From Girardinichthys multiradiatus (lineage: Eukaryota; Chordata; Actinopteri; Cyprinodontiformes; Goodeidae), in contig NC_061797.1 in the NCBI RefSeq assembly GCF_021462225.1, positions 27,613,093 to 27,677,092 of the forward strand: 64,000 bases of DNA. The letters are read 5' to 3'. The notes beneath the pieces are model-generated. The model had not been told where the DNA came from, ran no database searches, and saw only the letters and a program-made list of their open reading frames with translations. This document shows, piece by piece, positions 1-44,989 of the stretch. The number at the start of each line of letters is the position of its first letter. Positions within the stretch are counted from its first letter, which is position 1. The translations under genes and the position numbers were made by a program.

Positions 1-34045
<34,045 letters not shown>

Positions 34046-35390
34046 CTGGCTGCTCTGTACCAGCAGCCCACCTTGGAGCGCAGCACCAGTCTGGCACACT
34101 AAGAGGGAAAGAAGATGCATGTCTCTAGATGAGAACTGAAGAGAAAATTCTTCTAAATGTGTTATTTATTTTAAGCAAAATGTTTACACATAGACTGAAA
34201 TTCAAGGGATTGTGGGTTACATTTTTGTGCTCTGTGTGGGTTGAGCACTTCTCCCTTTCTGTGCGAATTGACCATCCAGCTTTTTCAGCAACACAATCCC
34301 TGAGAGCTTAAGTTTTCTCCTTTTAATGTTTTCTGCATGCAGGCCAGGACCTTAATGATGATTTAGTGATCAGACAGAGGCTTGTTTTTCCTTTTTATCC
34401 TCACAAGGTGTCCCTCTCCTTTTCACACGTTTAAATAATTTTAAATGAAATCAGAACTAGATTGTTTGACAATATTTAATCAAGATAACAGAACTGTAAG
34501 AAACACTGCAGTTTATTGTTTGACTCATAATTTGCCTGTAGGCTTAAGAGTGGGTCTGGTGGTAGAATTGGCCTTATTTTTTAATTGCAACATTTCTAAG
34601 CACACATAGATCATAATTTTAATATACAACACAGGAAATGACATCAATATGCACTGTAAATGTCTCATTTTTCTATGTAAGTGTACTTCTTGATGTAATA
34701 TATTGGTAAAAGCTTTGTCTGAATGTGCACTAGCCACTACCAACAAATCAAAACCTGCTTTACAATACATGGGAATGGCACAAATGCAAATATGGACAAG
34801 GCTGATGAGTTCAGTATTATCTATTTATACTTCACCAAATCCAAACAGAGGTCATCTCCGAACACCAGACTGGAAAAGCAAACAAGATAAATTAATGTTT
34901 GGTTGCTTAAAGTCAATGCAACCTTTCAAGTCAGGCTATATGTAAATACCAACATGGAACCAACATCCAGCTACATTTTATGTTCACAATTTGTCACCTT
35001 GTGAAACTGCAAGTGACATAACTTCACAAATCTGCAGTATGTGTTATAGCTTTGGGTCTTTATGCGCTTTTCTTCTCTTTAAGACTGTGAGCTGGGGGCT
35101 TACATAAAAAATACAACTGAATTGGATTCATTTTTTTTTTGGCAAAATTGAACCAGTTTTTGGTTTGTTGTCAAGTGGCTACAGTAAGCAGTGAAAATCA
35201 TGCGTCATGGCAGGTTATCTCCGAACCATTGTATTGTTGTCATCTCTTAGCAACCCATAATACAGGTATTAACCCTTTACGTATCTGCTGTAAGTTTTGT
35301 TTTGCAGAGACACTCAGTTTACCTTTTTTGCTGCTTTTATATGCAATGTAATTCTACCAGATGTTTAATAAAACATTGAAGTTGTGAGAA
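34046..35390 (+). other. cpne7: Probable cpne7 3' UTR
   Basis: Non-coding sequence follows the stop codon up to an AATAAA at 35367-35372, about 1.3 kb downstream. The UTR extent is inferred from this signal alone; no recognised transposon interrupts it. Confidence 0.5.
35367..35372 (+). terminator. Candidate poly(A) signal AATAAA
   Basis: Canonical hexamer in TTTAATAAAACATTG, with GT-rich sequence (GAAGTTGTGAGAAG) shortly after. Another AATAAA occurs at about 35764. Which is used cannot be told from sequence alone. Confidence 0.45.
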
Positions 35391-37333
35391 GTTTAAATCA
35401 AAGCAAAGCACAAAAGCCAATTCTCGGTTAATGGTGTAACACGCTAATATTGAGTTAATTTACATCAGAATAATACATTCTTGGAAATTAATGTCACCAA
35501 TTTCCTTTTAGTGTTTCTTACCATTAAACGAGTGTTTCCCAAGACCAATTTGCTCTCTTAATTCATTAATTCAATTTCCAATTAACTCTCACCCGAAGGG
35601 AGAAATGGATAACCTTCATTGTGTAATTCTGTTGAGCTCATCATTTGAAAAAAGATATAACCTTCAGCAGTACTTATCCAGTTCAGCTGATTAGTACAGC
35701 TGATGTAAGTTGCATAATATAATGTTTAGGGACTAAAAAGAGAAATAGTGTTTTTCAAAAATGCAATAAAGCAAGATAGTTGACACACAAAGTCTACGAA
35801 AAAAAAACCTCTTAACAGCACAGAAACAAATTGCAGTACTCAATACATCCTATGCATCTTCTGGAAAATAAACTTTAGGGGCATTAGCGCCACCCACTGG
35901 ACTGGAGTGTGTTAATCATTGTTACCAGTGGGCCAGTAGAGAGGCAACAGAAAAGTTGCGCTATTTTTTAAAATGTGTTATGCTACATATTTTTAGTGAG
36001 GAAATTTAGCTAACCTATCAAAAGATAAGATCTGTTTATTTTTATTTTGTGATTGTCACTTGTTTTATATGTGTAGACATTGCCATAAAACAGTTTTTCC
36101 CCCCTTAACAATTACGTTTTGTTAAATACCTTTTCACAATTAATGGTTAAGATTATGAAACAATTTATAATCCATTTCATACAAGGTTCTCTAAGGCCAT
36201 GCCAGCACTTCCCAAACACACACATTATTGACTCTTTCTGAATGCACTGAAACACAGCTACCTCTGCTGTCTTTACTTATTTTAAAGATCAAATAATGAG
36301 GATTTCTCTGTCACTGTGTGGAGCACAGCGAGAGGCCTATTGATTCAGCAGACCCAGCGTTGGAGCCATCTCCACTAACTCGCATGTGAAAATCCCTGGA
36401 GGGAGGTTGGATTTACACCTAAAGCTGAGCCCCATGGGGTTAGCTTAATGCAGTGTAGGAATGATGCCAAAATGAGATGATACTCTGCAGGAACATGCAG
36501 AAAATTACAGGCTAGTTCTTGAAAAAAGCTGCATGACATAGCATGAATATGCTATGTTAGATTATTAAAGGTTACAAACCAATTAATCTAACAATCTATC
36601 TACAGTCAGTCTCATAAACTCAACATTAATCAGAAAGATGAATTCTTGACCTTTGCATTATGTGATCTTTATTACAATAAAAAGAAGGAAGAAGATTGTT
36701 TTTATATTTCTCTGAATTAAGATTAATTTAGGATCAACACTAAAATAAACACTTCATTTACTGATTATAAGAAATATCTACAGGAACTGGCCATCAACAC
36801 AAATATATTGAATAAAGATACTACACTAATTTTATCCTACATACTACAAAATATTGGGAGATTTATGACTGGGTTATTGAATTTTCAAAATATTATCTGA
36901 ACTGATTAAAATCAAACATAATTAAAGAGGCCATATTTTGTTTCTTTGCTTAAAGGAAGCATGAACTACCTGGACAGATCAGCTTTTGGCACCAGAATTG
37001 TGGACTAGAAAGGAAGGGATTCCCGACACATCCAGCTTTTGTTTTGGTCAGAAGTTCACTCGGAGAGTTGTAGATGCTGGTTCTGGCCCAGGTAGTTGGA
37101 TGTCTTGGTGATACCTTGCCTTTGATTGTGAGCTATGTTTTAAGACAGCTAAGCGAAGCACATGTCCAAGGTGTGGAGAAAAAAATAAAAAGATCTTACT
37201 CCCTAACACATGCAACATCCACTTTTCTCGCCACTAAAACAACCCCCCACCCACCGCAACACACACCTACGCACTGACATACAAGTAATCAATATGATTG
37301 ACGGTTATGTTGGGATTATGATTATTGATTAAT
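35391..37333. other. Intergenic, nothing recognised
   Basis: AT-rich DNA without a credible coding region, RNA gene or identifiable transposon. Confidence 0.6.
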
Positions 37334-37345
37334 TAATATATATCA

Positions 37346-37765
37346 GTCATTTTCTACCACTTATTCCATAGTGGGTCATGGGGGAGCTGGTGCCTATCTC
37401 CAGCAGTCTATGGGCGAGTTGGTAGCACTGTTGCCTTGCAGCAAGAAGGTCCTGGGTTCGATTCCGGGCCTGGGGTCTTTCTGCATGGAGTTTGCATGTT
37501 CTCCCCGTGCATGCGTGGGTTCTCACCGGGTACTCTGGCTTCCTCCCACAGTCCAAAGACATGCATGTTAGGTTAATTGGTCACTCTAAATTGACCTTAG
37601 GTGTATGAATGAGTGTGTGCTTGGTTGTTTGTGTGTTGCCCTGCGATGGACTGGCGATCTGTCCAAGGTGTACCCTGCCTCTTGCCCATAGACTGCTGGA
37701 GATAGGCACCAGCTCCCCCGCGACCCACTATGGAATAAGCGGTAGAAAATGACTGACTGACTGAC
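37346..37765 (+). mobile_element. tRNA-derived SINE with inverted copy of its own tail
   Basis: The 420-bp insertion is flanked by TAATATATATCA at 37334-37345 and 37766-37777. The body has a tRNA-like head with the exact B-box GGTTCGATTCC (37455-37465) and ends in a TGAC repeat tail. Its first 70 bp (37346-37415) are the reverse complement, with a few mismatches, of the last 70 bp before the TGAC repeats (37684-37753). The other SINE copies here lack this inverted head. Confidence 0.8.
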
Positions 37766-38513
37766 TAATATATATCAAGAATTATAATTAAAAATCAATA
37801 ATTTGAGAAAATTAATTTCTTAACCAAAAATCCTCATTTATGAATTGAAACTGAAACTCTTTGAGTGAGTGGCAGGACACACCCTGGACAGGTTGCCAGT
37901 GCATTAGGACAACACGTAGACACACAGTACAAGCAACCATGTGCACACACACTCATACCTAAGAGCAATCTAGAAAGACCAACAATAATAGTAATTATTA
38001 CAATTTATTCAGTGGTGCAAGATTGTGCACTCATGTCTAAATAAGCAGCTCTATAGGAAAATATCTAGAATCTTAGGAACAACAATATTTGCGAAATGCA
38101 GAACGAACAGCAGTGAGATAAAATACTGAGGACAATCATTCAAAGTTTATATCTTCTTGCACCACAGATAAAAAAGGAACTGATGGATATTATCTTCTTG
38201 TGCATTGATGTCAAGCGAAAATTTACATGTCAGAGGTTTACACCACATCTGTTCATGTGAGGTTTTCCATGCCCACAATGTTTCTCTCTGTCTCTCTCAG
38301 TCTGCCTTTCACCATGACAAGGTTTTCCCACCATAACCACTTTTTGCAGCTAGCTGAGCTGCAGGCTGTGTAGGTAGTAAGAAGGACATGCACCTTTTTA
38401 TTTTTTAAACAAAAAAAAACCCAAAAAAACATTTTATTGCACACTTACTTGTTCTCGGTCCTGGAATTGGGCGTAAAAATCTCATTTTACCTCCCTGAAA
38501 CTGTTTTGTAATT

Positions 38514-38888
38514 TCAATCCTGTAGAGACTCACAATAAGAAACACAAAATGTGATTAGAGAAGTTACATAATGGATGTTTATTTGTTTGGCGCTCAGACC
38601 CCAGAGGAAGACATGAATGCTGATAATGCATGAACTGATGAACATCTTAGGATTAGAATTAGAATTGTCTTCCCCCGGATCTGGTACTGGTGGAGGAGAG
38701 GAGGCCTGATGGTAATGGAAGTGAGAATCCGACGGAGGCGATAGGGTGGAGGAGGGTCGAAGCTCGACTGACAGCTGAGAGATCCATGGATGGGAGACTT
38801 TAAATGTGGAGCCTTGAAGGATCATTGGCTGAGGATTATTGCAGACTTGAAGCTGATTGGTTGGCGTGGAGACGCACGGAGAAGCCAT
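38514..38888 (-). CDS. Hypothetical 124-aa ORF (doubtful)
   Basis: An ATG-initiated minus-strand frame encodes a Ser/Pro/His-rich protein beginning MASPCVSTPTNQL, with a central SSPPPVPDPGEDN segment and a hydrophobic stretch near residues 84-95. No family was recognised. The base after the ATG is G (favourable), but position -3 is not a purine. It lies about 360 bp downstream, on the same strand, of a pair of promoter-like motifs at 39249-39276. It could be a random frame. Confidence 0.15.
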   Translation of the reverse strand: MASPCVSTPTNQLQVCNNPQPMILQGSTFKVSHPWISQLSVELRPSSTLSPPSDSHFHYHQASSPPPVPDPGEDNSNSNPKMFISSCIISIHVFLWGLSAKQINIHYVTSLITFCVSYCESLQD

Positions 38889-39248
38889 TGGGTGAAGCTG
38901 GAGGAGGGGTGAGTCTCCCAGATTGAATTTTTGTCTTTACTCCATTTGTAAAGTGATTTTAAAATTAAAATTTTGGCTTATAAATGTTCAGATTTATCTG
39001 TTTTTTAGTTTTTCTTGCATGTGTTGCAGTGATCAACTCTCAACAATTTCTAATTACTTTCAACTTTACAGGATTAGACACGAAAATCTATCTTAAAATG
39101 TAGGTTATGCTATTGCGTACACATTTGCGTTGTGCAGTTTGCTTTCGGTGTGTGTACTTGCAGGAAAATGAAAGATAAAATACACTCTAATTCCATCAGA
39201 CAGTTCCTTTCATTTAACGGCTATTGTTGAGAGCTCTGAAAAATGGTT

Positions 39249-39276
39249 GTTTCCATGGTGACACCTACTCGCGAGA
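39249..39276. promoter_or_regulatory. RFX X-box-like site beside a TCTCGCGAGA-like site
   Basis: GTTTCCATGGTGAC (39249-39262) resembles the palindromic X-box bound by RFX factors. ACTCGCGAGA (39267-39276) matches 9 of 10 bases of a motif found in TATA-less vertebrate promoters. The local sequence has more CpGs than its surroundings. Function is inference. Confidence 0.25.
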
Positions 39277-39725
39277 CGACACAGACCATCGTTTTTGTTT
39301 GATTCAGGGATGAATCTGCAGGATGTGTTGAGGACTCAGTGAAGAGGTCATCTGCACATGATTGCGAGGAGAGGAGGTTTTGATTGTGTTGACTTCTGCC
39401 TTTAGATGGGCGGGCTAAGAAACTCATCTGAGCTCTGCGTTCAATACACACAGTTTAGCACTCTTTTCTGTAATTTTTATTCATGCCTGATTTTCTGTTT
39501 CACAGCCCTAATTAAAGAACATTCAGCACAACAGGCTTTCACCTTGGGATTCATATTACCAGACCAACTGGTATGGCTGGAGTCATGTAAACCCAGAAGA
39601 AAGGCTTGTTGAGTTTTTTCTCACTGACTGTGATAAGGTATTGTCTTGTAAGACATGAATAACTGCATATCTCAGTTGCAATTAACCACCTAAATGCCAG
39701 TGGCCCTGTGGGAACATTTTTTAAA

Positions 39726-40184
39726 TGTCATGTTGTGCGGTTTGTGGTAGGACTGATGTGCAGACAAGGATCCACGAGCCAGCAGAATGAAGGTAGGTAG
39801 AGTTTTAATTATCCTTATTCACATGACAAGGTAGGCAACCAGGAGTATGACATGCTCCAACCAGACCTGAGTACAGAATTCCAGACATCAGGGTATGGTA
39901 CAGTTATACAACCAGACATGACTGAACGACATGGAAGACAACACAAGGAACCAGCTGGGAACAATGGAAACTAAAGAGCTTAAATACAAATGAGAGTACA
40001 GGGAGAACCAATCAAGAACAAGACCAGATAATTAGGGGAAACTCAGGACAGGTGTGTAACAGACTGCAGGAAGACAGAGGGAATTACACCAATTAACATT
40101 ATAACACAGAACAGAAGGTAAACACAGACTAAACCGAGTTTGAAATAAACAAAACACAAACTAATACACAGACAGATCCTGACA
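39726..40184. mobile_element. LTR-like or MITE element with TTAAA duplication
   Basis: The 459-bp segment runs from TGTCATGTTG to GATCCTGACA and is flanked by TTAAA at 39721-39725 and 40185-40189. TG...CA ends and a 5-bp duplication fit a solo LTR. TTAA flanks would also fit a non-autonomous piggyBac-type element. It is purine-rich and has no coding capacity. Confidence 0.45.
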
Positions 40185-40189
40185 TTAAA

Positions 40190-41960
40190 TACTTCCAGCT
40201 AGCACCTCTGTTAGACTGCACACATGCTGCTTTTTCACATATATTTACAGGTGCATTTTAATACATCGGAAAATCACAAAAATAGTAAATTATTTTAGCG
40301 CTTAAACTGAAAAAGCGAAATTTTTATATCAGATTGATTTATTACACAATAAGTAATATATTTCAATCAATTTTCCCTGGAAACTGATATGCTAAATAGG
40401 ACCAAACAAAAAAGAGGAATTTTAATTTAGAAATGTTGGCCTATACTTAAAGTATGTCCATGGATAGACACCTAATACCTGCACTTACATGTTTTTAAAC
40501 TTTGACCTTGTCTTCGTTTCTGACCTGCTTTTTTTTTTATCAAGACCACAGCACATTCCTCTTTTTAACTGCAACATAGTGTTAAACTCCAGGCTGAAGT
40601 GAAAGATAATCAATGGTGTTTTTTATATTGAAAACTTGCAAATTGCCACCAGTGTTCGTTCGTGCTGAGAATGAGAAGACTAGAGGGGTGGGAAAACAAG
40701 AGGGGGAAACATTTTCCAGTGCATACTTTATGCATCAGATTTAATGGAGAAGTGACATGTAGTTGAGGATATGCATACAGCTGAAAATTTTAGACTCATC
40801 AGTGCACCCATTTAGTATGGAGCCATGCAATAGGTAAGCTTGTTAATAAGGTCCCACAGGTAGATTTGAAACTTTTGACCACCTGTTTAAGTTCAAATGC
40901 AATGTTTAATGATTTACCTACTAAGTATATTTGTCTCCTGCTCCTGTTGCTTCTGTTTTTGTGAACTGACGTTTTACTTAAAGCTTGGCTATGATCTAAG
41001 CACAAAATACAAAATAATTGCCATTTCTCTTTCAGTCTTAAGATTTTGACCAGGAGTCTATATTAATCTGTGTAATTAATATGTATGATATATAAGTTTC
41101 ACCTTTTGAATTGAATTAATGAAATACATCTACAATTTGGTAATATTAATATATTTAATATTAATTTATTAAGTTGTATCTGTATTTGCACAGATTCAAA
41201 TAAACACACTGAAATGAAAAAAAAAATTGCTGCTTTCATGGTGCCAAAAAAATGCTGATTTCATGCTGCCAAAAAAAGATCTTGTGTCTATCAATTTGTG
41301 GACATGGCCCAATTGTGTTGTTTTTAGGAGAGGTGCTCCCTGTCACCAGCTCCTTTCGTTGTATCCTTGGTCAATCATGCATGCAGGCAGCTTGAATGAA
41401 CAGAACTGTTCAGTTGGTTTAACTCTAAAACTAACTCTAAAACTGCAGCAATGTGATTGACTTGAGCTATGATTCATTTGACATTTTAATTTTCTGTTCC
41501 CTTATGCAACTCCTTGTTAGGCTTTTTTTTCATTAAAGTTTAAATACTCGTCAGTTATTGTTGTAGCTGCACAAAAGAAAACAAAAACTCTTATTAGAAG
41601 CATTCAGTATAAGTTCATATCCCTCATCAGTTTGTGAGCCTGTGTGTTTCCGATAAACCCAAACATCAATCTAACCATTAGGTTACATAATTAGCAATGC
41701 TGGGCATCTACTTATCAGAGGAAGACTATGCCATTAGTCCTTTGTTGAAAAATTACAGATTTGCACATTAATCTAAATGCAAACTTGATGGGTTTCCTCT
41801 GTGCACCTATTACAGTCTTTGCCTCCACCTTTATAATAAGGATTTGCAAATGACAGTGTCACCTCAACATATTTACATTCTACCAGTTTTTTTTTAAAGG
41901 TTTTTACATTACAAATGTATTTTAACTGATTTCAGTATAGGTTTCTTTGAAAACAAAATA
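40190..41960. other. Intergenic, nothing recognised
   Basis: AT-rich stretch without a supportable gene or transposon. Confidence 0.55.
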
Positions 41961-41969
41961 CACAAAAGA

Positions 41970-42865
41970 TCCCAAAATGACAGTGAAAACATGCTTTTAG
42001 AAATTTTTGTGAGTTTGTAAAAATCTAAACATTAAAAATTAATAGGTACAAATTTATTTACGCCTCTAGCTATGATACTTCAAATTAAAGCCAAATTACC
42101 TCTGATTTTCACTGTTCATCTTTGAGACACTTCTACAGCGAATCCACTTGTGGTAAATTTAGTTGACTGAATAGGATTTCCACACTTACCTGTAAAAGGT
42201 AAACAGCAAGAGGTAGATATCAGAGTGGATAGAAATAAATTAATTCTAAGGATTTGTTTGCAGACCCACATGTCTGAATGGTGTCAAAACACAAATCTAG
42301 GGAAAAATGTTCTGAACACTGTGGTCTCTGCTATTTGGCAATAATGGAAGTCTTAAACCCCGGGAACTTGTTCAGAGAGGTGACCAAGAACCTAATGGTC
42401 GCTAAGTGTGAGGTGCACCGTTCTCTTGGGTAGACAGAAGAAACATCCAGAAGGTCAAAAAATGCCAGGGCCAATAAGTTCGTTATGGTAGGCCTAACAG
42501 AAGCCACTCATGACAAAAAGGCACAGGGAAGTCTTTTTGAAATTAGCCCTGATTTGTCAGGAAAGGAGGAACCAAATTTTCTGGTCTAATGAAGCCAAAA
42601 TATAACTTTTAGGTCTGAACTCCAAACATCATGTCTGGATGAAAACAGGCATTGCAAATCACCTGATTACCCGACATCCCAACATTAACACGTGGTGGTG
42701 ACAGCATCTTGCTGTGCAGATTTTTCTGGGGCAGGAAATGGGAAATTAGGCCGTGCATAGGTTAAAGCACAATCAGTCAAATCTAGAGAGATTGTACAAG
42801 ACAAACTGCTCCAGAATGCTTTGGTACTCGAACTGGTAAGTCATCTTCCCATGTGACAATGACCA
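41970..42865 (+). pseudogene. Very old Tc1 element relic
   Basis: Pieces in Tc1 order can be recognised at nucleotide level: GAAAACATGCTTTTAGAAAT (end region), CCACTTGTGGTAAATTTAGT (5' leader), GAGGTGACCAAGAACCTAAT (second helix-turn-helix), GGTCTAATGAAGCCAAAATA (first catalytic Asp region), CACGTGGTGGTGACAGCATC, and GACAATGACCA (second catalytic Asp region). Every frame is broken. The relic stops where a purine-rich insertion begins near 42866 and may resume weakly after 43273. Confidence 0.75.
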
Positions 42866-43273
42866 GGCACAGACAGGAGTGTTAGATACAAATAATTATT
42901 TGCTAAATGAGGACAGGAAACCTACAAAAACACATGTAGAACAGGACGAAGAACAGGACTTAGTCACAGGCAGAACATCAGAGAGGAAAACTGGAGGAAC
43001 AGGCATGAATACGGGAAAATAAACGGGATCATGTGAATAAAAGAGCTTATGACAGATGATACAGGTGAAGAAAATAACATTGGATGCAGGTGTGTGGCAA
43101 TCGGGATTTGTGTAGCAGCTGAGACAGAGTGAAAGCAACTAATATGACAGGAACTAACTAAAGAATACAGACAAATTAATAGAAAATGGCAGTGATAAAG
43201 AACATAACAGAGGGATAGAGGGGATGGATGGGGATAGATGACAACAAACACAAATAAAGACCCAAACCTAACA
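42866..43273. repeat. Purine-rich non-coding insertion in the Tc1 relic
   Basis: Composition (repeated GACAGG, ACAGGTG, AACTAA) resembles the LTR-like pieces at 7783 and 39726. It separates the Tc1 relic's GACAATGACC from a possible continuation. I could not fix the ends or a target duplication. Confidence 0.35.
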
Positions 43274-43377
43274 CCCAAGCATCATAACAGAATAGGCTTA
43301 AAGCCAGTTGTACCTAGATTGTAGAGCCATACCAAAGAAATGTGCTTAAGCAAACTGTTAACCCACGTGTGTGAATA

Positions 43378-44987
43378 CAGGTCCTTCTCAAAATATTAGC
43401 ATATTGTGATAAAGTTCATTATTTTCCATAATGTCATGATGAAAATTTAACATTCATATATTTTAGATTCATTGCACACTAACTGAAATATTTCAGGTCT
43501 TTTATTGTCTTAATACGGATGATTGTGGCATACAGCTCATGAAAACCCAAAATTCCTATCTCACAAAATTAGCATATTTCATCCGACCAATAAAAGAAAA
43601 TTGTTTTTAATACAAAAAACGTCAACCTTCAAATAATCATGTACAGTTATGCACTCAATACTTGGTCGGGAATCCTTTGGCAGAAATGACTGCTTCAATG
43701 CGGCGTGGCATGGAGGCAATCAGCCTGTGGCACTGCTGAGGTCTTATGGAGGCCCAGGATGCTTCGATAGCGGCCTTTAGCTCATCCAGAGTGTTGGGTC
43801 TTGAGTCTCTCAACGTTCTCTTCACAATATCCCACAGATTCTCTATGGGGTTCAGGTCAGGAGAGTTGGCAGGCCAATTGAGCACAGTGATACCATGGTC
43901 AGTAAACCATTTACCAGTGGTTTTGGCACTGTGAGCAGGTGCCAGGTCGTGCTGAAAAATTAAATCTTCATCTCCATAAAGCTTTTCAGCAGATGGAAGC
44001 ATGAAGTGCTCCAAAATCTCCTGATAGCTAGCTGCATTGACCCTGCCCTTGATAAAACACAGTGGACCAACACCAGCAGCTGACACGGCACCCCAGACCA
44101 TCACTGACTGTGTGTACTTGACACTGGACTTCTGGCATTTTGGCATTTCCTTCTCCCCAGTCTTCCTCCAGACTCTGGCACCTTGATTTCCGAATGACAT
44201 GCAGAATTTGCTTTCATCCGAAAAAAGTACTTTGGACCACTGAGCAACAGTCCAGTGCTGCTTCTCTGTAGCCCAGGTCAGGCGCTTCTGCTGCTGTTTC
44301 TGGTTCAAAAGTGGCTTGACCTGGGGAATGCGGCACCTGTAGCCCATTTCCTGCACACGCCTGTGCACGGTGGCTCTGGATGTTTCTACTCCAAACTCAG
44401 TCCACTGCTTCCGCAGGTCCCCCAAGGTCTGGAATCGGCCCTTCTCCACAATCTTCCTCAGGGTCCGGTCACCTCTTCTCGTTGTGCAGCGTTTTCTGCC
44501 ACACTTTTTCCTTCCCACAGACTTCCCACTGAGGTGCCTTGATACAGCACTCTGGGAACAGCCTATTCGTTCAGAAATGTCTTTCTGTGTCTTACCCTCT
44601 TGCTTGAGGGTGTCAATAGTGGCCTTCTGGACAGCAGTCAGGTCAGCAGTCTTACCCATGATTGGGGTTTTGATTGATGAACCAGGCTGGGAGTTTTAAA
44701 GGCCTCAGGAATCTTTTGCAGGTGTTTAGAGTTAACTCGTTGATTCAGATGATTAGGTTCATAGCTCGTTTAGAGACCCTTTTAATGATATGCTAATTTT
44801 GTGAGATAGGAATTTTGGGTTTTCATGAGCTGTATGCCAAAATCATCCGTATTAAGACAATAAAAGACCTGAAATATTTCAGTTAGTGTGCAATGAATCT
44901 AAAATATATGAATGTTAAATTTTCATCATGACATTATGGAAAATAATGAACTTTATCACAATATGCTAATATTTTGAGAAGGACCTG
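43378..44987 (-). mobile_element. Tc1 family copy D (1610 bp, complete)
   Basis: TA duplications at 43376-43377 and 44988-44989 flank about 200-bp inverted repeats starting CAGGTCCTTCTCAAAATATT, with the internal direct repeats of IR/DR elements. The transposase frame is open. All visible parts of an autonomous element are present. Confidence 0.96.
43655..44659 (-). CDS. Tc1 transposase, copy D (334 aa, intact frame)
   Basis: A DDE transposase that would excise and reinsert the element at TA. The first helix-turn-helix is at about residues 10-45 (KDISERIGCSQSAVSRHL). A basic GRKKCGRKRCTTRRGDR stretch at 49-65 may serve as AT-hook/nuclear signal. The second helix-turn-helix is at about 70-105. 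Catalytic residues are D148 (FSDES), D238 (FQHDLAP) and E273 (NPIENLW), with 34 residues between the last two. The KPLLNQKQQQKRL segment (115-127) is present, unlike copies A and C. Substitutions relative to copy F include EFGVE for ESGVE and DLIFQ for DFIFQ, none at a catalytic residue. Activity is possible but untested. Confidence 0.93.
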   Translation of the reverse strand: MGKTADLTAVQKATIDTLKQEGKTQKDISERIGCSQSAVSRHLSGKSVGRKKCGRKRCTTRRGDRTLRKIVEKGRFQTLGDLRKQWTEFGVETSRATVHRRVQEMGYRCRIPQVKPLLNQKQQQKRLTWATEKQHWTVAQWSKVLFSDESKFCMSFGNQGARVWRKTGEKEMPKCQKSSVKYTQSVMVWGAVSAAGVGPLCFIKGRVNAASYQEILEHFMLPSAEKLYGDEDLIFQHDLAPAHSAKTTGKWFTDHGITVLNWPANSPDLNPIENLWDIVKRTLRDSRPNTLDELKAAIEASWASIRPQQCHRLIASMPRRIEAVISAKGFPTKY

Positions 44988-44989
44988 TA

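Larger units (their letters stand above)
37778..39720. other. Intergenic, with one speculative promoter/ORF
   Basis: 37875-37985 is a decayed fragment resembling the SINE tail region (CACACCCTGGACAGGTTGCC). The remainder is unremarkable except for the candidate ORF at 38514-38888 and the motif pair at 39249-39276. Confidence 0.5.

Noticed and set aside
37430..37500. tRNA gene (B-box present)
   Set aside because: The tRNA-like head is fused to a dispersed body and TGAC tail repeated at 46793 and 55595, so it is a SINE; no cloverleaf with a paired acceptor stem was evident.
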